Assembly: GCF_029227915.1 (NCBI RefSeq)
Contig: NC_079875.1
Coordinates: 40,941,201-41,005,200, forward strand
DNA: 64,000 nucleotides
Reading direction: 5' to 3'
Origin: Hydractinia symbiolongicarpus
Lineage: Eukaryota; Cnidaria; Hydrozoa; Anthoathecata; Hydractiniidae
Both the position numbers and the translations under genes were made by a program. The notes under the pieces are model-generated. The model ran no database searches and was not told the DNA's origin. It worked only from the letters and a program-made list of their open reading frames with translations. Of the stretch, positions 1-10,666 are shown piece after piece (within the stretch, counting starts at the first letter, position 1; each line of letters begins with the position of its first letter).

Positions 1-594
1 TCGTTCTGGAAATGAGTTTACTTACAGGGTACTTTCTTTGTATACATTCGACTATACGGGACAGGGCCCGGGATTTACAGGAAATCGCGGCTTTTCGTTT
101 GACGGCGATTAAACCTCTTTCATTAAGCGTCTCATCAAAAATGAAAACAATTTTGAAAACTACAAGTCTCATGCGCTTTAGTGGTGACAATAAAATTTTA
201 AAAATCGTTCAAGAAATGAGTTTACTCCCTGGGTACTTTCTTTGTATACATTCGACTACACGGGCCAAGCCCAGGATTTAGGGGAAATCGCTGGTTTTCG
301 TTTGCCGGCGGTTAAACCTCTTTCATTAGGCGTCTCATCAAAAATGAAAACATTTTTGAAAACTACAAGTCTCATGCGCTTTAGTGGTGAAAAAAAAATT
401 TTAAAAATCGTTCGGGAAATGAGTTTACTCCCTGGTTACTTTCTTTGTATACATTCGACCACAAGGGCCAAGCCTGGGATTTAGGGGAAATCGCTGGTTT
501 TCGTTTGCCGGCGATTAAACCTCTTTCATTAAGCGTCTCATCAAATATAAAAACATTTTTGAAAACTACAAGTCTTATGCGTTTTAGTGGTGAA
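1..594. repeat. Three monomers matching 30,092-30,685
   Basis: This left-edge block aligns with 30,092-30,685 (offset 30,091) and its duplicates near 32.3 and 38.4 kb. It shares the rare CGGGACAGGGCCCGGGATTT sequence in the first monomer and the GGCGGTTAAACC and TTAGGCGTCTC variants in the second. Private changes such as GACGGCG (near 95) and ACAATTTTG (near 148) show more divergence than between the 30, 32 and 38 kb copies. The array presumably continues leftward. Confidence 0.8.
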
Positions 595-1475
595 AAAATA
601 ATTTAAAAAATCGTTCGGGAAATGAGTTTACTTCCTGGGTACTTTCTTTGTATACTTTTGACTATACGGGCCGAGTCTGGGATTTACGGGAAATTGCAGG
701 TTTTCGTTTGCCGGCGATTAAACTCCTTTTATTCAGCGTCTCATCAAAAATGAAAACACTTTAAAAAACTAAAAGTCTCATGGGCTTTAGTGGTGAAATA
801 ATAATTTAAAAAATCGTTCAGGAAATGAGCTTACTCCCTGGGTATTTTCTTTGTATACTTTTGACTATGCGGGCCGAGTCTGGGATTTACGGGAAATTGC
901 AGGTTTTCGTTTGCCGGCGATTAAACTTCTTTTATTTAGCGTCTCATCAAAAATGAAAACATTTTTAAAAACTACAAGTCTCATGCGATTTAGTGGTGAA
1001 AAGATAATTTAAAAAATCGTTCTGGAAATGAGTTTACTCACAGGATACTTTCTTTGTATACATTCGACTATACGAACCAAACAAGCCCGGGATTTACGGG
1101 AAATCGCGGGTTTTCGTTTGCCGGCGATTTAACCACTTTCATTAAGCGTCTCATTAAAAATGAAAACATTTTTGAAAACTACAAGTCTCATTCGATCTAG
1201 TGGTGCAGATATAATTTGAAAAATCGTTCTTGAAATCAGTTTACTCCTTGGGTACTTTCTTTATATACATTCAACTATACGGGCCAAGCCCGGGATTTTC
1301 GGGAAATCGTGGGATTTCGTTTGCAGGCGATTAAACCTCTTTCATTAAGAGTCTCATCAAAAATGAAAACATTTTTGGAAACTACAAGTCTCATGCGTTT
1401 TAGTGGTGAAAAGATAATTTAAAAAATCGTTTTGGAAATGAGTTTACTCACAGGGTACTTTCTTTGTATACTTTT
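595..1475. repeat. Mixed monomers, including a +4-bp class copy
   Basis: About four monomers with no obvious local higher-order repeat. They resemble the order seen at 27.4-27.9 and 29.2-29.7 kb: a monomer with AACACTTTAAAAAACTAAAAG, one with GGGTATTTTC and GTCTGGG, a +4-bp monomer at 1,011-1,217, then the TTTATATACATTCAAC monomer. The last 400 bases recur at 3,672-4,092 (offset 2661). Confidence 0.8.
1011..1217. repeat. +4-bp monomer class (207 bp), first of eleven copies
   Basis: The sequence ACTATACGAACCAAACAAGCC replaces ACTATACGGGCCAAGCC, giving a 207-bp monomer. The same class ends with CATTCG and GTGCAGATATAATTTG (GTGCAGAAATAATTTG in some) and, except at 39,188, is followed by a TTTATATACATTCAAC monomer as a linked pair. 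Other copies start at 3,672, 27,670, 29,500, 30,899, 31,715, 33,114, 35,959, 37,789, 39,188 and 40,925, each 207 bp. None occurs between 4 and 27 kb or after 41.2 kb. The shared indel plus linked substitutions imply one origin followed by copying. Confidence 0.9.
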
Positions 1476-1620
1476 TGACTATACGGGCCGAGTCCGGGAT
1501 TTACGGGAAGTCGCGGTTTTTTGTTTGCCGGCGATTAAACATCTTTTATACAGCGTCTCATCAAAAATGAAAACATTTTTAAAAACTACAAGTCTCATGC
1601 GTTTTAGTGGTGAAAAAATA

Positions 1621-1734
1621 TGGCGGGTTTTCGTTTGCCGGCGATTAAACTCCTTTTATTCAGCGTCTCATCAAAAATGAAAACATTTTTAAAAACTACA
1701 AGTCTCATGGGCTTTAGTTGTGAAATAATAATTT
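1621..1734. repeat. Truncated monomer after 93-bp deletion, copy 1
   Basis: The preceding monomer stops at GTGAAAAAATA (position 199) and runs directly into TGGCGGGTTTTCG (position 90 of the next), removing 93 bp. The break can slide by only one A, so there is almost no microhomology. An identical junction occurs at 2,543, 4,282, 5,205, 16,886, 20,044, 39,999 and 42,347. Confidence 0.95.
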
Positions 1735-2542
1735 AAAAAATCGTTCGGGAAATGAGTTTACTCCCTGGGTACTTTCTTTGTATACTTTTGACTATACGGG
1801 CCAAGCCCGGGATTTACGGGAAATCGCGGGTTTTCGTTTGCCGGCGATTAAACTTCTTTTATTCAGCGTCTCATCAAAAATGAAACTATTTTTGAAAACT
1901 ACAAGTCTTATGCGTTTTAGTGGTGAAAAAATAATTTAAAAAATCGTTCCGGAAATGAGTTTACTCACAGGGTACTTTCTTTGTATACATTCCACTATAC
2001 TGGCCAAGCCCGGGATTTGCGGGAAATCGCGGGTTTTCGTTTGCCGGCGATTAAACGTCTTTCATTAAGCGTCTCATCAAAAATGAAAACATTTTTAAAA
2101 ACTACGAGTCTCATGCGTTTTAGTGGTGAAAAAAAAATTTAAAAAATCGTTCGGGAAATGAGTTTACTCCCTGGGTACTTTCTTTGTATACATTTGACTA
2201 CACAGGTGAAGCCCGGGATTTAGGGGAAATCGCTGGTTTTGGTTTGCCGGCGATTAAACCTCTTTCATTAGGCGTCTCACCAAAAATGAAAACATTTTTA
2301 AAAACTACAAGTCTCATGCGTTTTAGTGGTGAAAAAATAATTTAAAAAATCGTTCGGGAAATGAGTTTACTCCCTGGGTACTTTCTTTGTATACTTTTGA
2401 CTATACCGGCCGAGTCCGGGATTTACGGGAAGTCGCGGTTTTTTGTTTGCCGGCGATTAAACATCTTTTATACAGCGTCTCATCAAAAATGAAAACATTT
2501 TTAAAAACTACAAGTCTCATGCGTTTTAGTGGTGAAAAAATA

Positions 2543-2656
2543 TGGCGGGTTTTCGTTTGCCGGCGATTAAACTCCTTTTATTCAGCGTCTCATCAAAAAT
2601 GAAAACATTTTTAAAAACTACAAGTCTCATGGGCTTTAGTGGTGAAATAATAATTT
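2543..2656. repeat. Truncated monomer, copy 2
   Basis: Same junction as at 1,621, exactly 922 bp downstream, marking the second higher-order unit. Confidence 0.95.
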
Positions 2657-3346
2657 AAAAAATCGTTCGGGAAATGAGTTTACTCCCTGGGTACTTTCTT
2701 TGTATACTTTTGACTATACAGGCCAAGCCCGGGATTTACGGGAAATCGCGGTTTTTCGTTTGCCGGCGATTAAACTTCTTTTATTCAGCGTCTCATCAAA
2801 AATGAAACTATTTTTGAAAACTACAAGTCTTATGCGTTTTAGTGGTGAAAAAATAATTTAAAAAATCGTTCCGGAAATGAGTTTACTTACAGGGTACTTT
2901 CTTTGTATACATTCCACTATAGGGGCCAAGCCCGGGATTTGCGGGAAATCGCGGGTTTTCGTTTGCCGGCGATTAAACGTCTTTCATTAAGCGTCTCATC
3001 AAAAATGAAAACATTTTTAAAAACTACGAGTCTCATGCGTTTTAGTGGTGAAAAAAAAAATTAAAAAATCGTTCGGGAAATGAGTTTACTCCCTGGATAC
3101 TTTCTTTGTATACATTCGACTACACAGGTGAAGCCCGGGATTTAGGGGAAATCGCTGGTTTTGGTTTGCCGGCGATTAAACCTCTTTCATTAGGCGTCTC
3201 ACCAAAAATGAAAACATTTTTAAAAACTACAAGTCTCATGCGTTTTAGTGGTGAAAAAATAATTTAAAAAATCGTTCGGGAAATGAGTTTACTCCCTGGG
3301 TACTTTCTTTGTATACTTTTGACTATACCGGCCGAGTCCGGGATTT

Positions 3347-4092
3347 ACGGGAAATCGCGGGTTTTCGTTTGCCGGCGATTAAACTTCTTTTATTCAGCGT
3401 CCAATCAAAAATGAAAACATTTTTGAAAACTACAAGTCTCATGCGTTTTAGTGGTGAAAAAATAATTGGAAAAATCGTTCGGGAAATGAGTTTACTCCCT
3501 GGGTACTTTCTTTGTATACTTTTGACTATACGGGCCAAGTCCAGGATTTACGGGAAATCGCGGGTTTTCGTTTGCCGGCGATTAAACTTCTTTTATTCAG
3601 CGTCTCATCAAAAATAAAAACATTTTTGAAAACTACAAGTCTCATGCGATTTAGTGGTGAAAAGATAATTTAAAAAATCGTTCTGGAAATGAGTTTACTC
3701 ACAGGGTACTTTCTTTGTATACATTGGACTATACGAACCAAACAAGCCCGGGATTTACGGGAAATCGCGGGTTTTCGTTTGCCGGCGATTTAACCACTTT
3801 CATTAAGCGTCTCATTAAAAATGAAAACATTTTTGAAAACTACAAGTCTCATTCGTTCTAGTGGTGCAGATATAATTTGAAAAATCGTTCGGGAAATCAG
3901 TTTACTCCTTGGGTACTTTCTTTATATACATTCAACTATACGGGCCAAGCCCGGGATTTTCGGGAAATCGCGGGATTTCGTTTGCAGGCGATTAACCCTC
4001 TTTCATTAAGCGTCTCATCAAAAATGAAAACATTTTTGAAAACTACAAGTCTCATGCGTTTTAGTGGTGAAAAGATAATTTAAAAAATCGTT
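3347..4092. repeat. Single monomers and a second +4-bp pair
   Basis: The expected third 922-bp unit breaks down here. At about 3,463 the monomer continues as AATAATTGGAAAAATCG without the 93-bp deletion, which leaves an open frame across two monomers. From 3,672 the sequence follows 1,011-1,431 at an offset of 2661 bp, including CGATTTAACCACTTTC, a variant shared only by these two places. Confidence 0.8.
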
Positions 4093-4281
4093 TTGGAAAT
4101 GAGTTTACTCACAGGGTACTTTCTTTGTATACTTTTTGACTATACGGGCCGAGTCCGGGATTTACGGGAAGTCGCGGTTTTTTGTTTGCCGGCGATTAAA
4201 CATCTTTTATACAGCGTCTCATCAAAAATGAAAACATTTTTAAAAACTACAAGTCTCATGCGTTTTAGTGGTGAAAAAATA

Positions 4282-4395
4282 TGGCGGGTTTTCGTTTGCC
4301 GGCGATTAAACTCCTTTTATTCAGCGTCTCATCAAAAATGAAAACATTTTTAAAAACTACAAGTCTCATGGGCTTTAGTGGTGAAATAATAATTT
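4282..4395. repeat. Truncated monomer, copy 3
   Basis: Same 93-bp deletion junction, offset 2661 bp from copy 1 together with its upstream +4-bp pair. Confidence 0.95.
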
Positions 4396-5204
4396 AAAAA
4401 ATCGTTCGGGAAATGAGTTTACTCCCTGGGTACTTTCTTTGTATACTATTGACTATACGGACCAAGCCCGGGATTTACGGGAAATCGCGGGTTTTCGTTT
4501 GCCGGCGATTAAACTTCTTTTATTCAGCGTCTCATCAAAAATGAAACTATTTTTGAAAACTACAAGTCTTATGCGTTTTAGTGGTGAAAAAATAATTTAA
4601 AAAATCGTTCCGGAAATGAGTTGACTCACAGGGTACTTTCTTTGTATACATTCCACTATACGGGCCAAGCCCGGGATTTGCGGGAAATGGCGGGTTTTCG
4701 TTTGCCGACGATTAAACTTCTTTTATTCAGCGTCTCATCAAAAATGAAAACATTTTTAAAAACTACAAGTCTCATGGGCTTTAGTGGTGAAATAATAATT
4801 TAAAAAATCGTTCGGGAAATGAGTTTACTCCCTGGGTACTTTCTTTGTATACTTTTGACTATACGGGCCGAGTCTGGGATTTACGGGAAATCGCAGGTTT
4901 TCGTTTGCCGGCGATTAAACTTCTTTTATTCAGCGTCTCATCAAAAATGAAAACATTTTTGAAAACAACAAGTCTCATGCGATTTAGTGGTGAAAAGATA
5001 ATTTAAAAAATCGTTCTGGAAATGAGTTTACTCACAGGGTACTTTCTTTGTATACTTTTTGACTATACGGGCCGAGTCCGGGATTTACGGGAAGTCGCGG
5101 TTTTTTGTTTGCCGGCGATTAAACATCTTTTATACAGCGTCTCATCAAAAATGAAAACATTTTTAAAAACTACAAGTCTCATGCGTTTTAGTGGTTAAAA
5201 AATA

Positions 5205-5318
5205 TGGCGGGTTTTCGTTTGCCGGCGATTAAACTCCTTTTATTCAGCGTCTCATCAAAAATGAAAACATTTTTAAAAACTACAAGTCTCATGGGCTTTA
5301 GTGGTGAAATAATAATTT
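5205..5318. repeat. Truncated monomer, copy 4
   Basis: Same junction, 923 bp after copy 3. A G-to-T change just upstream (GTGGTTAAAAAATA) puts a stop codon in the fused frame that stays open in the other seven copies. Confidence 0.95.
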
Positions 5319-5968
5319 AAAAAATCGTTCGGGAAATGAGTTTACTCCCTGGGTACTTTCTTTGTATACTATTGACTATACGGACCAAGCCCGGGATTTA
5401 CGGGAAATCGCGGGTTTTCGTTTGCCGGCGATTAAACTTCTTTTATTCAGCGTCTCATCAAAAATGAAACTATTTTTGAAAACTACAAGTCTTATGCGTT
5501 TTAGTGGTGAAAAAATAATTTAAAAAATCGTTCCGGAAATGAGTTGACTCACAGGGTACTTTCTTTGTATACATTCCACTATACGGGCCAAGCCCGGGAT
5601 TTGTGGGAAATGGCGGGTTTTCGTTTGCCGACGATTAAACTTCTTTTATTCAGCGTCTCATCAAAAATGAAAACATTTTTAAAAACTACAAGTCTCATGG
5701 GCTTTAGTGGTGAAATAATAATTTAAAAAATCGTTCGGGAAATGAGTTTACTCCCTGGGTACTTTCTTTGTATACTTTTGACTATACGGGCCGAGTCTGG
5801 GATTTACGGGAAATCGCAGGTTTTCGTTTGCCGGCGATTAAACTTCTTTTATTCAGCGTCTCATCAAAAATGAAAACATTTTTGAAAACAACAAGTCTCA
5901 TGCGATTTAGTGGTGAAAAGATAATTTAAAAAATCGTTCTGGAAATGAGTTTACTCACAGGGTACTTT

Positions 5969-7533
5969 CTTTGTATACATTCGACTATACGGGCCAAGCC
6001 CGGGATTTACGGGAAATGGCGGGTTTTCGTTTGCCGGCGATTAAACCTCTTTCATTAAGCGTCTCATCAAAAATGAAAAGATTTTTGAAAACTACGAGTC
6101 TCATGCGTTTTAGTGGTGAAAAAAAAATTTAAAAAATCGTTCGGGAAATGAGTTTACTCCCTGGGTACTTTCTTTGTATACATTCGACTACACGGGCCAA
6201 GCCCGGGATTTAGGGGAAATCGCTGGTTTTCGTTTGCCGGCGATTAAACCTCTTTCATTAAGCGTCTCATCAAAAATGAAAACATTTTTGAAAACTACAA
6301 GTCTTATGCGTTTTAGTGGTGAAAAAAAAATTTAAAAAATCGTTCGGGAAATGAGTTTACTCCCTGGGTACTTTCTTTGTATACATTCGACTACACGGGC
6401 CAAGTCCGGGATTTAGGGGAAATCGCTGGTTTTCGTTTGCCGGCGATTAAACCTCTTTCATTAAGCGTCTTATCAAAAATGAAAACATTTTTGAAAACTA
6501 CAAGTCTCATGCGTTGTAGTGGTGAAAAAATAATTTGAAAAATCGTTCGGGAAATGAGTTTACTCCCTGGGTACTTTCTTTTTATACTTTTGACTATACG
6601 GGTCAAGCCCGGGATTTGCGGGAAATCGCGGGTTTTCGTTTGCCGGCGATTAAAACTCTTTCATTAAGCGTCTCATCAAAAATGAAAAGATTTTTGAAAA
6701 CTACGAGTCTCATGCGTTTTAGTGGTGAAAAAAAAATTTAAAAAATCGTTCGGGAAATGACGTTACTCCCTGGGTACTTTCTTTGTATACATTCGACTAC
6801 GCGGGCCAAGCCCGGGATTTAGGGGAAATCGCTGGTTTTCGTTTGCCGGCGATTAAACCTCTTTCATTAAGCGTCTCATCAAAAATGAAAACATTTTTGA
6901 AAACTACAAGTCTCATGCGTTTTAGTGGTGAAAAAATAATTTAAAAAATCGTTTGGGAAATGAGTTTACTCCCTGGGTACTTTCTTTGTATCCTTTTGAC
7001 TATACGGGCCGAGTCCGGGATTTACGGGAAATCGCGGGTTTTCGTTTGCCGGCGATTAAACTTCTTTTATTCAGCGTCTCATCAAAAATGAAAACATTTT
7101 TTAAAACTACAAGTCTTATGCGTTTTAGTGGTGAAAAAAATATTTTAAAAATCGTTCGGGAAATGAGTTTACTCCCTGGGTACTTTCTTTGTATACATTC
7201 GACTACACGGGCCAAGCCCGGGATTTAGGGGAAATCGCTGGTTTTCGTTTGCTGGCGATTAAACCTCTTTCATTAAGCGTCTCATCAAAAATGAAAACAT
7301 TTTTAAAAACTACAAGACTCATGCGTTTTAGTGGTGAAAAAATAATTTAAAAAATCGTTTGGGAAATGAGTTTACTCCCTGGGTACTTTCTTTGTATACT
7401 TTTGACTATACGGGCCGAGTCCGGGATTTACGGGACATCGCGGGTTTTCGTTTGCCGGCGATTAAACTTCTTTTATTCAGCGTCTCATCAAAAATGAAAA
7501 CATTTTTGAAAACTAAGAGTCTCATGCGTTTTA
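5969..7533. repeat. Mixed, mostly family 2 monomers
   Basis: About eight full-length monomers, mainly family 2 with AGGGGAAATCGCTGG. A few family 1 copies carry TCGTTTGGGAAATG, and one has CTTTTTATACTTTTGAC (near 6,579), a marker shared with 9.8, 10.6, 11.7, 13.1, 21.6 and 44.7 kb. The stretch 6,953-7,370 resembles 11,215-11,490 and 13,652-13,930. No local higher-order unit repeats twice within the block. Confidence 0.75.
6131..6333. repeat. Example monomer of family 2 (203 bp)
   Basis: This full-length copy shows the second main sequence type. Relative to family 1 it has TATACATTCGAC for TATACTTTTGAC, GATTTAGGGGAAATCGCTGG for the GATTTACGGGAAATCGCGGG form, and CCTCTTTCATTAAGCG for CTTCTTTTATTCAGCG. 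Family 2 copies are frequent from 0 to 47 kb, usually interleaved singly or in pairs with family 1, and rare after 50 kb. Mosaic copies exist that carry the left half of one family and the right half of the other (for example around 45.1-45.3 kb), as expected if gene conversion or exchange occurs inside monomers. Confidence 0.9.
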
Positions 7534-9555
7534 GTGGTGAAAAAAAATTTAAAAAATCGTTCGGGAAATGAGTTTACTCCCTGGGTACTTTCTTTGTATA
7601 CATTTGACTACACAGGCCAAGCCCGGGATTTAGGGAAAATCGCTGGTTTTGGTTTGCCGGCGATTAAACCTCTTTCATTAAGCGTCTCATCAAAAATGAA
7701 AACATTTTTGAAAACTACAAGACTCATGCGTTTTAGTGGTGAAAAAATGATTTAAAAAACCGTTCGGGAAATGAGTTTACTCCCTGGGTACTTTTTTGTA
7801 TACTTTTGACTATACGGGCCGAGTCCGGGATTTACGGGAAAGGGCGGGTTTTCGTTTGCCGGCGATTAAACTTCTTTTATTCAGCGTCCCATCAAAAATG
7901 AAAACATTTTTGAAAACTACAAGTCTCATGCGTTTTAGTGGTGAAAAAATAATATAAAAAATCGTTCGGAAAATGAGTTTACGCCCTGGGTACTTTCTTT
8001 GTATACTTTTGACTATACGGGCCAAGCCCGGGATATACGGGAAATGGCGGGTTTTCGTTTGCCGGCGATTAAACTTCTTTTAATCAGCGTCTCATCAAAA
8101 ATGAAAACATTTTTGAAAACTACAAGTCTCATGGGCTTTAGTGGTTAAATAATAATTTAAAACATCGTTCGGAAAACGAGTTTACTCCCTGTGTACTTTT
8201 TTTGTATACTTTTGACTTCACAGGCCGAGTCCGGGATTTACGGGAAATCGCAGGTTTTCGTTTGCCGACGATTAAACTTCTTTTATTCAGCGTCTCTTCA
8301 AAAATGAAAACATTTTTGAAAACTACAAGTCTCATGCGTTTTACTGGTGAAAAGATAATTTAAAAAATCGTTTTGGAAATGAGTTTATTCACAGGGTACT
8401 TTCTTTGTATACTTTTTGACTATACGGGCCGAGTCCTGGATTTACGGGAAGTCGCGGTTTTTTGTTTGCCGGCGATTAAACTTCTTTTATACAGCGTCTC
8501 ATCAAAAATAAAAACATTTTTAAAAACTACAAGTCTCATGCGTTTTAGTGGTGAAAAAAAATTTAAAAAATCGTTCGGGAAATGAGTTTACTCCCTGGGT
8601 ACTTTCTTTGTATACATTCGACTACACAGGCCAAGCCCGGGATTTAGGGAAAATCGCTGGTTTTGGTTTGCCGGCGATTAAACCTCTTTCATTAAGCGTC
8701 TCATCAAAAATGAAAACATTTTTGAAAACTACAAGACTCATGCGTTTTAGTGGTGAAAAAATGATTTAAAAAATCGTTCGGGAAATGAGTTTACTCCCTG
8801 GGTACTTTTTTGTATACTTTTGACTATACGGGCCGAGTCCGGGATTTACGGGAAAGGGCGGGTTTTCGTTTGCCGGCGATTAAACTTCTTTTATTCAGCG
8901 TCCCATCAAAAATGAAAACATTTTTGAAAACTACAAGTCTCATGCGTTTTAGTGGTGAAAAAATAATATAAAAAATCGTTCGGAAAATGAGTTTACGCCC
9001 TGGGTACTTTCTTTGTATACTTTTGACTATACGGGCCAAGCCCGGGATATACGGGAAATGGCGGGTTTTCGTTTGCCGGCGATTAAACTTCTTTTAATCA
9101 GCGTCTCATCAAAAATGAAAACATTTTTGAAAACTACAAGTCTCATGGGCTTTAGTGGTTAAATAATAATTTAAAACATCGTTCGGAAAACGAGTTTACT
9201 CCCTGTGTACTTTTTTTGTATACTTTTGACTTCACAGGCCGAGTCCGGGATTTACGGGAAATCGCAGGTTTTCGTTTGCCGACGATTAAACTTCTTTTAT
9301 TCAGCGTCTCTTCAAAAATGAAAACATTTTTGAAAACTACAAGTCTCATGCGTTTTAGTGGTGAAAAGATAATTTAAAAAATCGTTTTGGAAATGAGTTT
9401 ACTCACAGGGTACTTTCTTTGTATACTTTTTGACTATACGGGCCGAGTCCGGGATTTACGGGAAGTCGCGGTTTTTTGTTTGCCGGCGATTAAACTTCTT
9501 TTATACAGCGTCTCATCAAAAATAAAAACATTTTTAAAAACTACAAGTCTCATGG
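7534..9555. repeat. Higher-order repeat, 1014 bp (5-mer) x 2
   Basis: Units 7,534-8,547 and 8,548-9,555 are near-identical five-monomer blocks. Markers in order are GGTACTTTTTTGTATAC (1 bp shorter), the CGTCCCATC monomer with TAATATAAAAAATCG, the GGGATATACGGG monomer with TTAATCAGCG, the TTGACTTCACAGG monomer with GCCGACG and CTCTTCAAAAATG, and a TATACTTTTTGAC monomer ending in AAAATAAAAAC. I noted about five single-base differences, for example ACCG against ATCG at 7,759/8,773 and GTCCTGG against GTCCGGG near 8,436/9,450. Confidence 0.88.
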
Positions 9556-10666
9556 GCTTTAGTGGTGAAATAATAATTTAAAAAATCGTTCGGGAAATGA
9601 GTTTACTCCCTGGGTACTTTCTTTGTATACATTCGACTACACGGGCCAAGTCCGGGATTTAGGGGAAATCGCTGGTTTTCGTTTGCCGGCGATTAAACCT
9701 CTTTCATTAAGCGTCTTATCAAAAATGAAAACATTTTTGAAAACTACAAGTCTCATGCGTTCTAGTGGTGAAAAAATAATTTGAAAAATCGTTCGGGAAA
9801 TGAGTTTACTCCCTGGGTACTTTCTTTTTATACTTTTGACTATACGGGTCAAGCCCGGGATATACGGGAAATGGCGGGTTTTCGTTTGCCGGCGATTAAA
9901 CTTCTTTTAATCAGCGTCTCATCAAAAATGAAAACATTTTTGAAAACTACAAGTCTCATGGGCTTTAGTGGTTAAATAATAATTTAAAACATCGTTCGGA
10001 AAACGAGTTTACTCCCTGTGTACTTTTTTTGTATACTTTTGACTTCACAGGCCGAGTCCGGGATTTACGGGAAATCGCAGGTTTTCGTTTGCCGACGATT
10101 AAACTTCTTTTATTCAGCGTCTCTTCAAAAATGAAAACATTTTTGAAAACTACAAGTCTCATGCGTTTTAGTGGTGAAAAGATAATTTAAAAAATCGTTT
10201 TGGAAATGAGTTTACTCACAGGGTACTTTCTTTGTATACTTTTTGACTATACGGGCCGAGTCCGGGATTTACGGGAAGTCGCGGTTTTTTGTTTGCCGGC
10301 GATTAAACTTCTTTTATACAGCGTCTCATCAAAAATAAAAACATTTTTAAAAACTACAAGTCTCATGGGCTTTAGTGGTGAAATAATAATTTAAAAAATC
10401 GTTCGGGAAATGAGTTTACTCCCTGGGTACTTTCTTTGTATACATTCGACTACACGGGCCAAGTCCGGGATTTAGGGGAAATCGCTGGTTTTCGTTTGCC
10501 GGCGATTAAACCTCTTTCATTAAGCGTCTTATCAAAAATGAAAACATTTTTGAAAACTACAAGTCTCATGCGTTCTAGTGGTGAAAAAATAATTTGAAAA
10601 ATCGTTCGGGAAATGAGTTTACTCCCTGGGTACTTTCTTTTTATACTTTTGACTATACGGGTCAAG
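9041..10666. repeat. Higher-order repeat, 813 bp (4-mer) x 2
   Basis: About 9,041-9,853 and 9,854-10,666 repeat, overlapping the end of the 1014-bp pair. This 4-mer reuses two monomers of the 5-mer (TTGACTTCACAGG and TATACTTTTTGAC) and then adds a family 2 monomer with CGTCTTATC and the CTTTTTATACTTTTGAC monomer. Sharing only part of the preceding unit is the expected footprint of an unequal exchange between neighbouring 5-mers and a different block. Confidence 0.85.

Larger units (their letters stand above)
1476..3346. repeat. Higher-order repeat, 922 bp x ~2
   Basis: About 1,476-2,397 repeats as 2,398-3,319 and on to 3,346. Each unit is four full monomers plus a 110-bp remnant created by a 93-bp deletion (812 + 110 = 922). 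Shared markers include the GGAAGTCGCGGTTTTTTG monomer, the deletion junction, the AAACTATTTTTG monomer, and a family 2 monomer with CACAGGTGAAGCCC and CTCACCAAAAATG. Differences are scattered single bases. The second copy ends where 3,347 onward lacks the TTTTTTG marker and the deletion. Confidence 0.85.
4093..5968. repeat. Higher-order repeat, 923 bp x 2
   Basis: Copy one spans 4,093-5,015 and copy two 5,016 to about 5,968. Each has four monomers plus the 110-bp remnant. The unit is related to the 922-bp one but ends with different monomers (GAGTTGACTCACAGG, GCCGACGATTAAACTTC, GTCTGGG with GAAAACAACAAG). The extra base is a fifth T in TATACTTTTTGAC. Few differences were noted, including GTGGTTAAAAAATATGG (5,194) and GATTTGTGGG (5,598) in copy two. 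The copies are therefore recent. Confidence 0.88.

Noticed and set aside
1432-1680. Family of 60-111-codon open frames on both strands across the whole window
   Set aside because: They track the monomer, not a gene. 203 bp is not a multiple of three, indels and stops interrupt them, and no copy has an independent context.
6185-6200. CENP-B box
   Set aside because: Monomers with TTCGACTATACGGG or TTCGACTACACGGG resemble TTCG-N7-CGGG, but the gap is 6 nt, not 7, and the required internal A is displaced. Most family 1 monomers lack it altogether.
6210-6220. Telomere-like TTAGGG
   Set aside because: It occurs once per family 2 monomer as part of GATTTAGGGGAAATC and is never in tandem.
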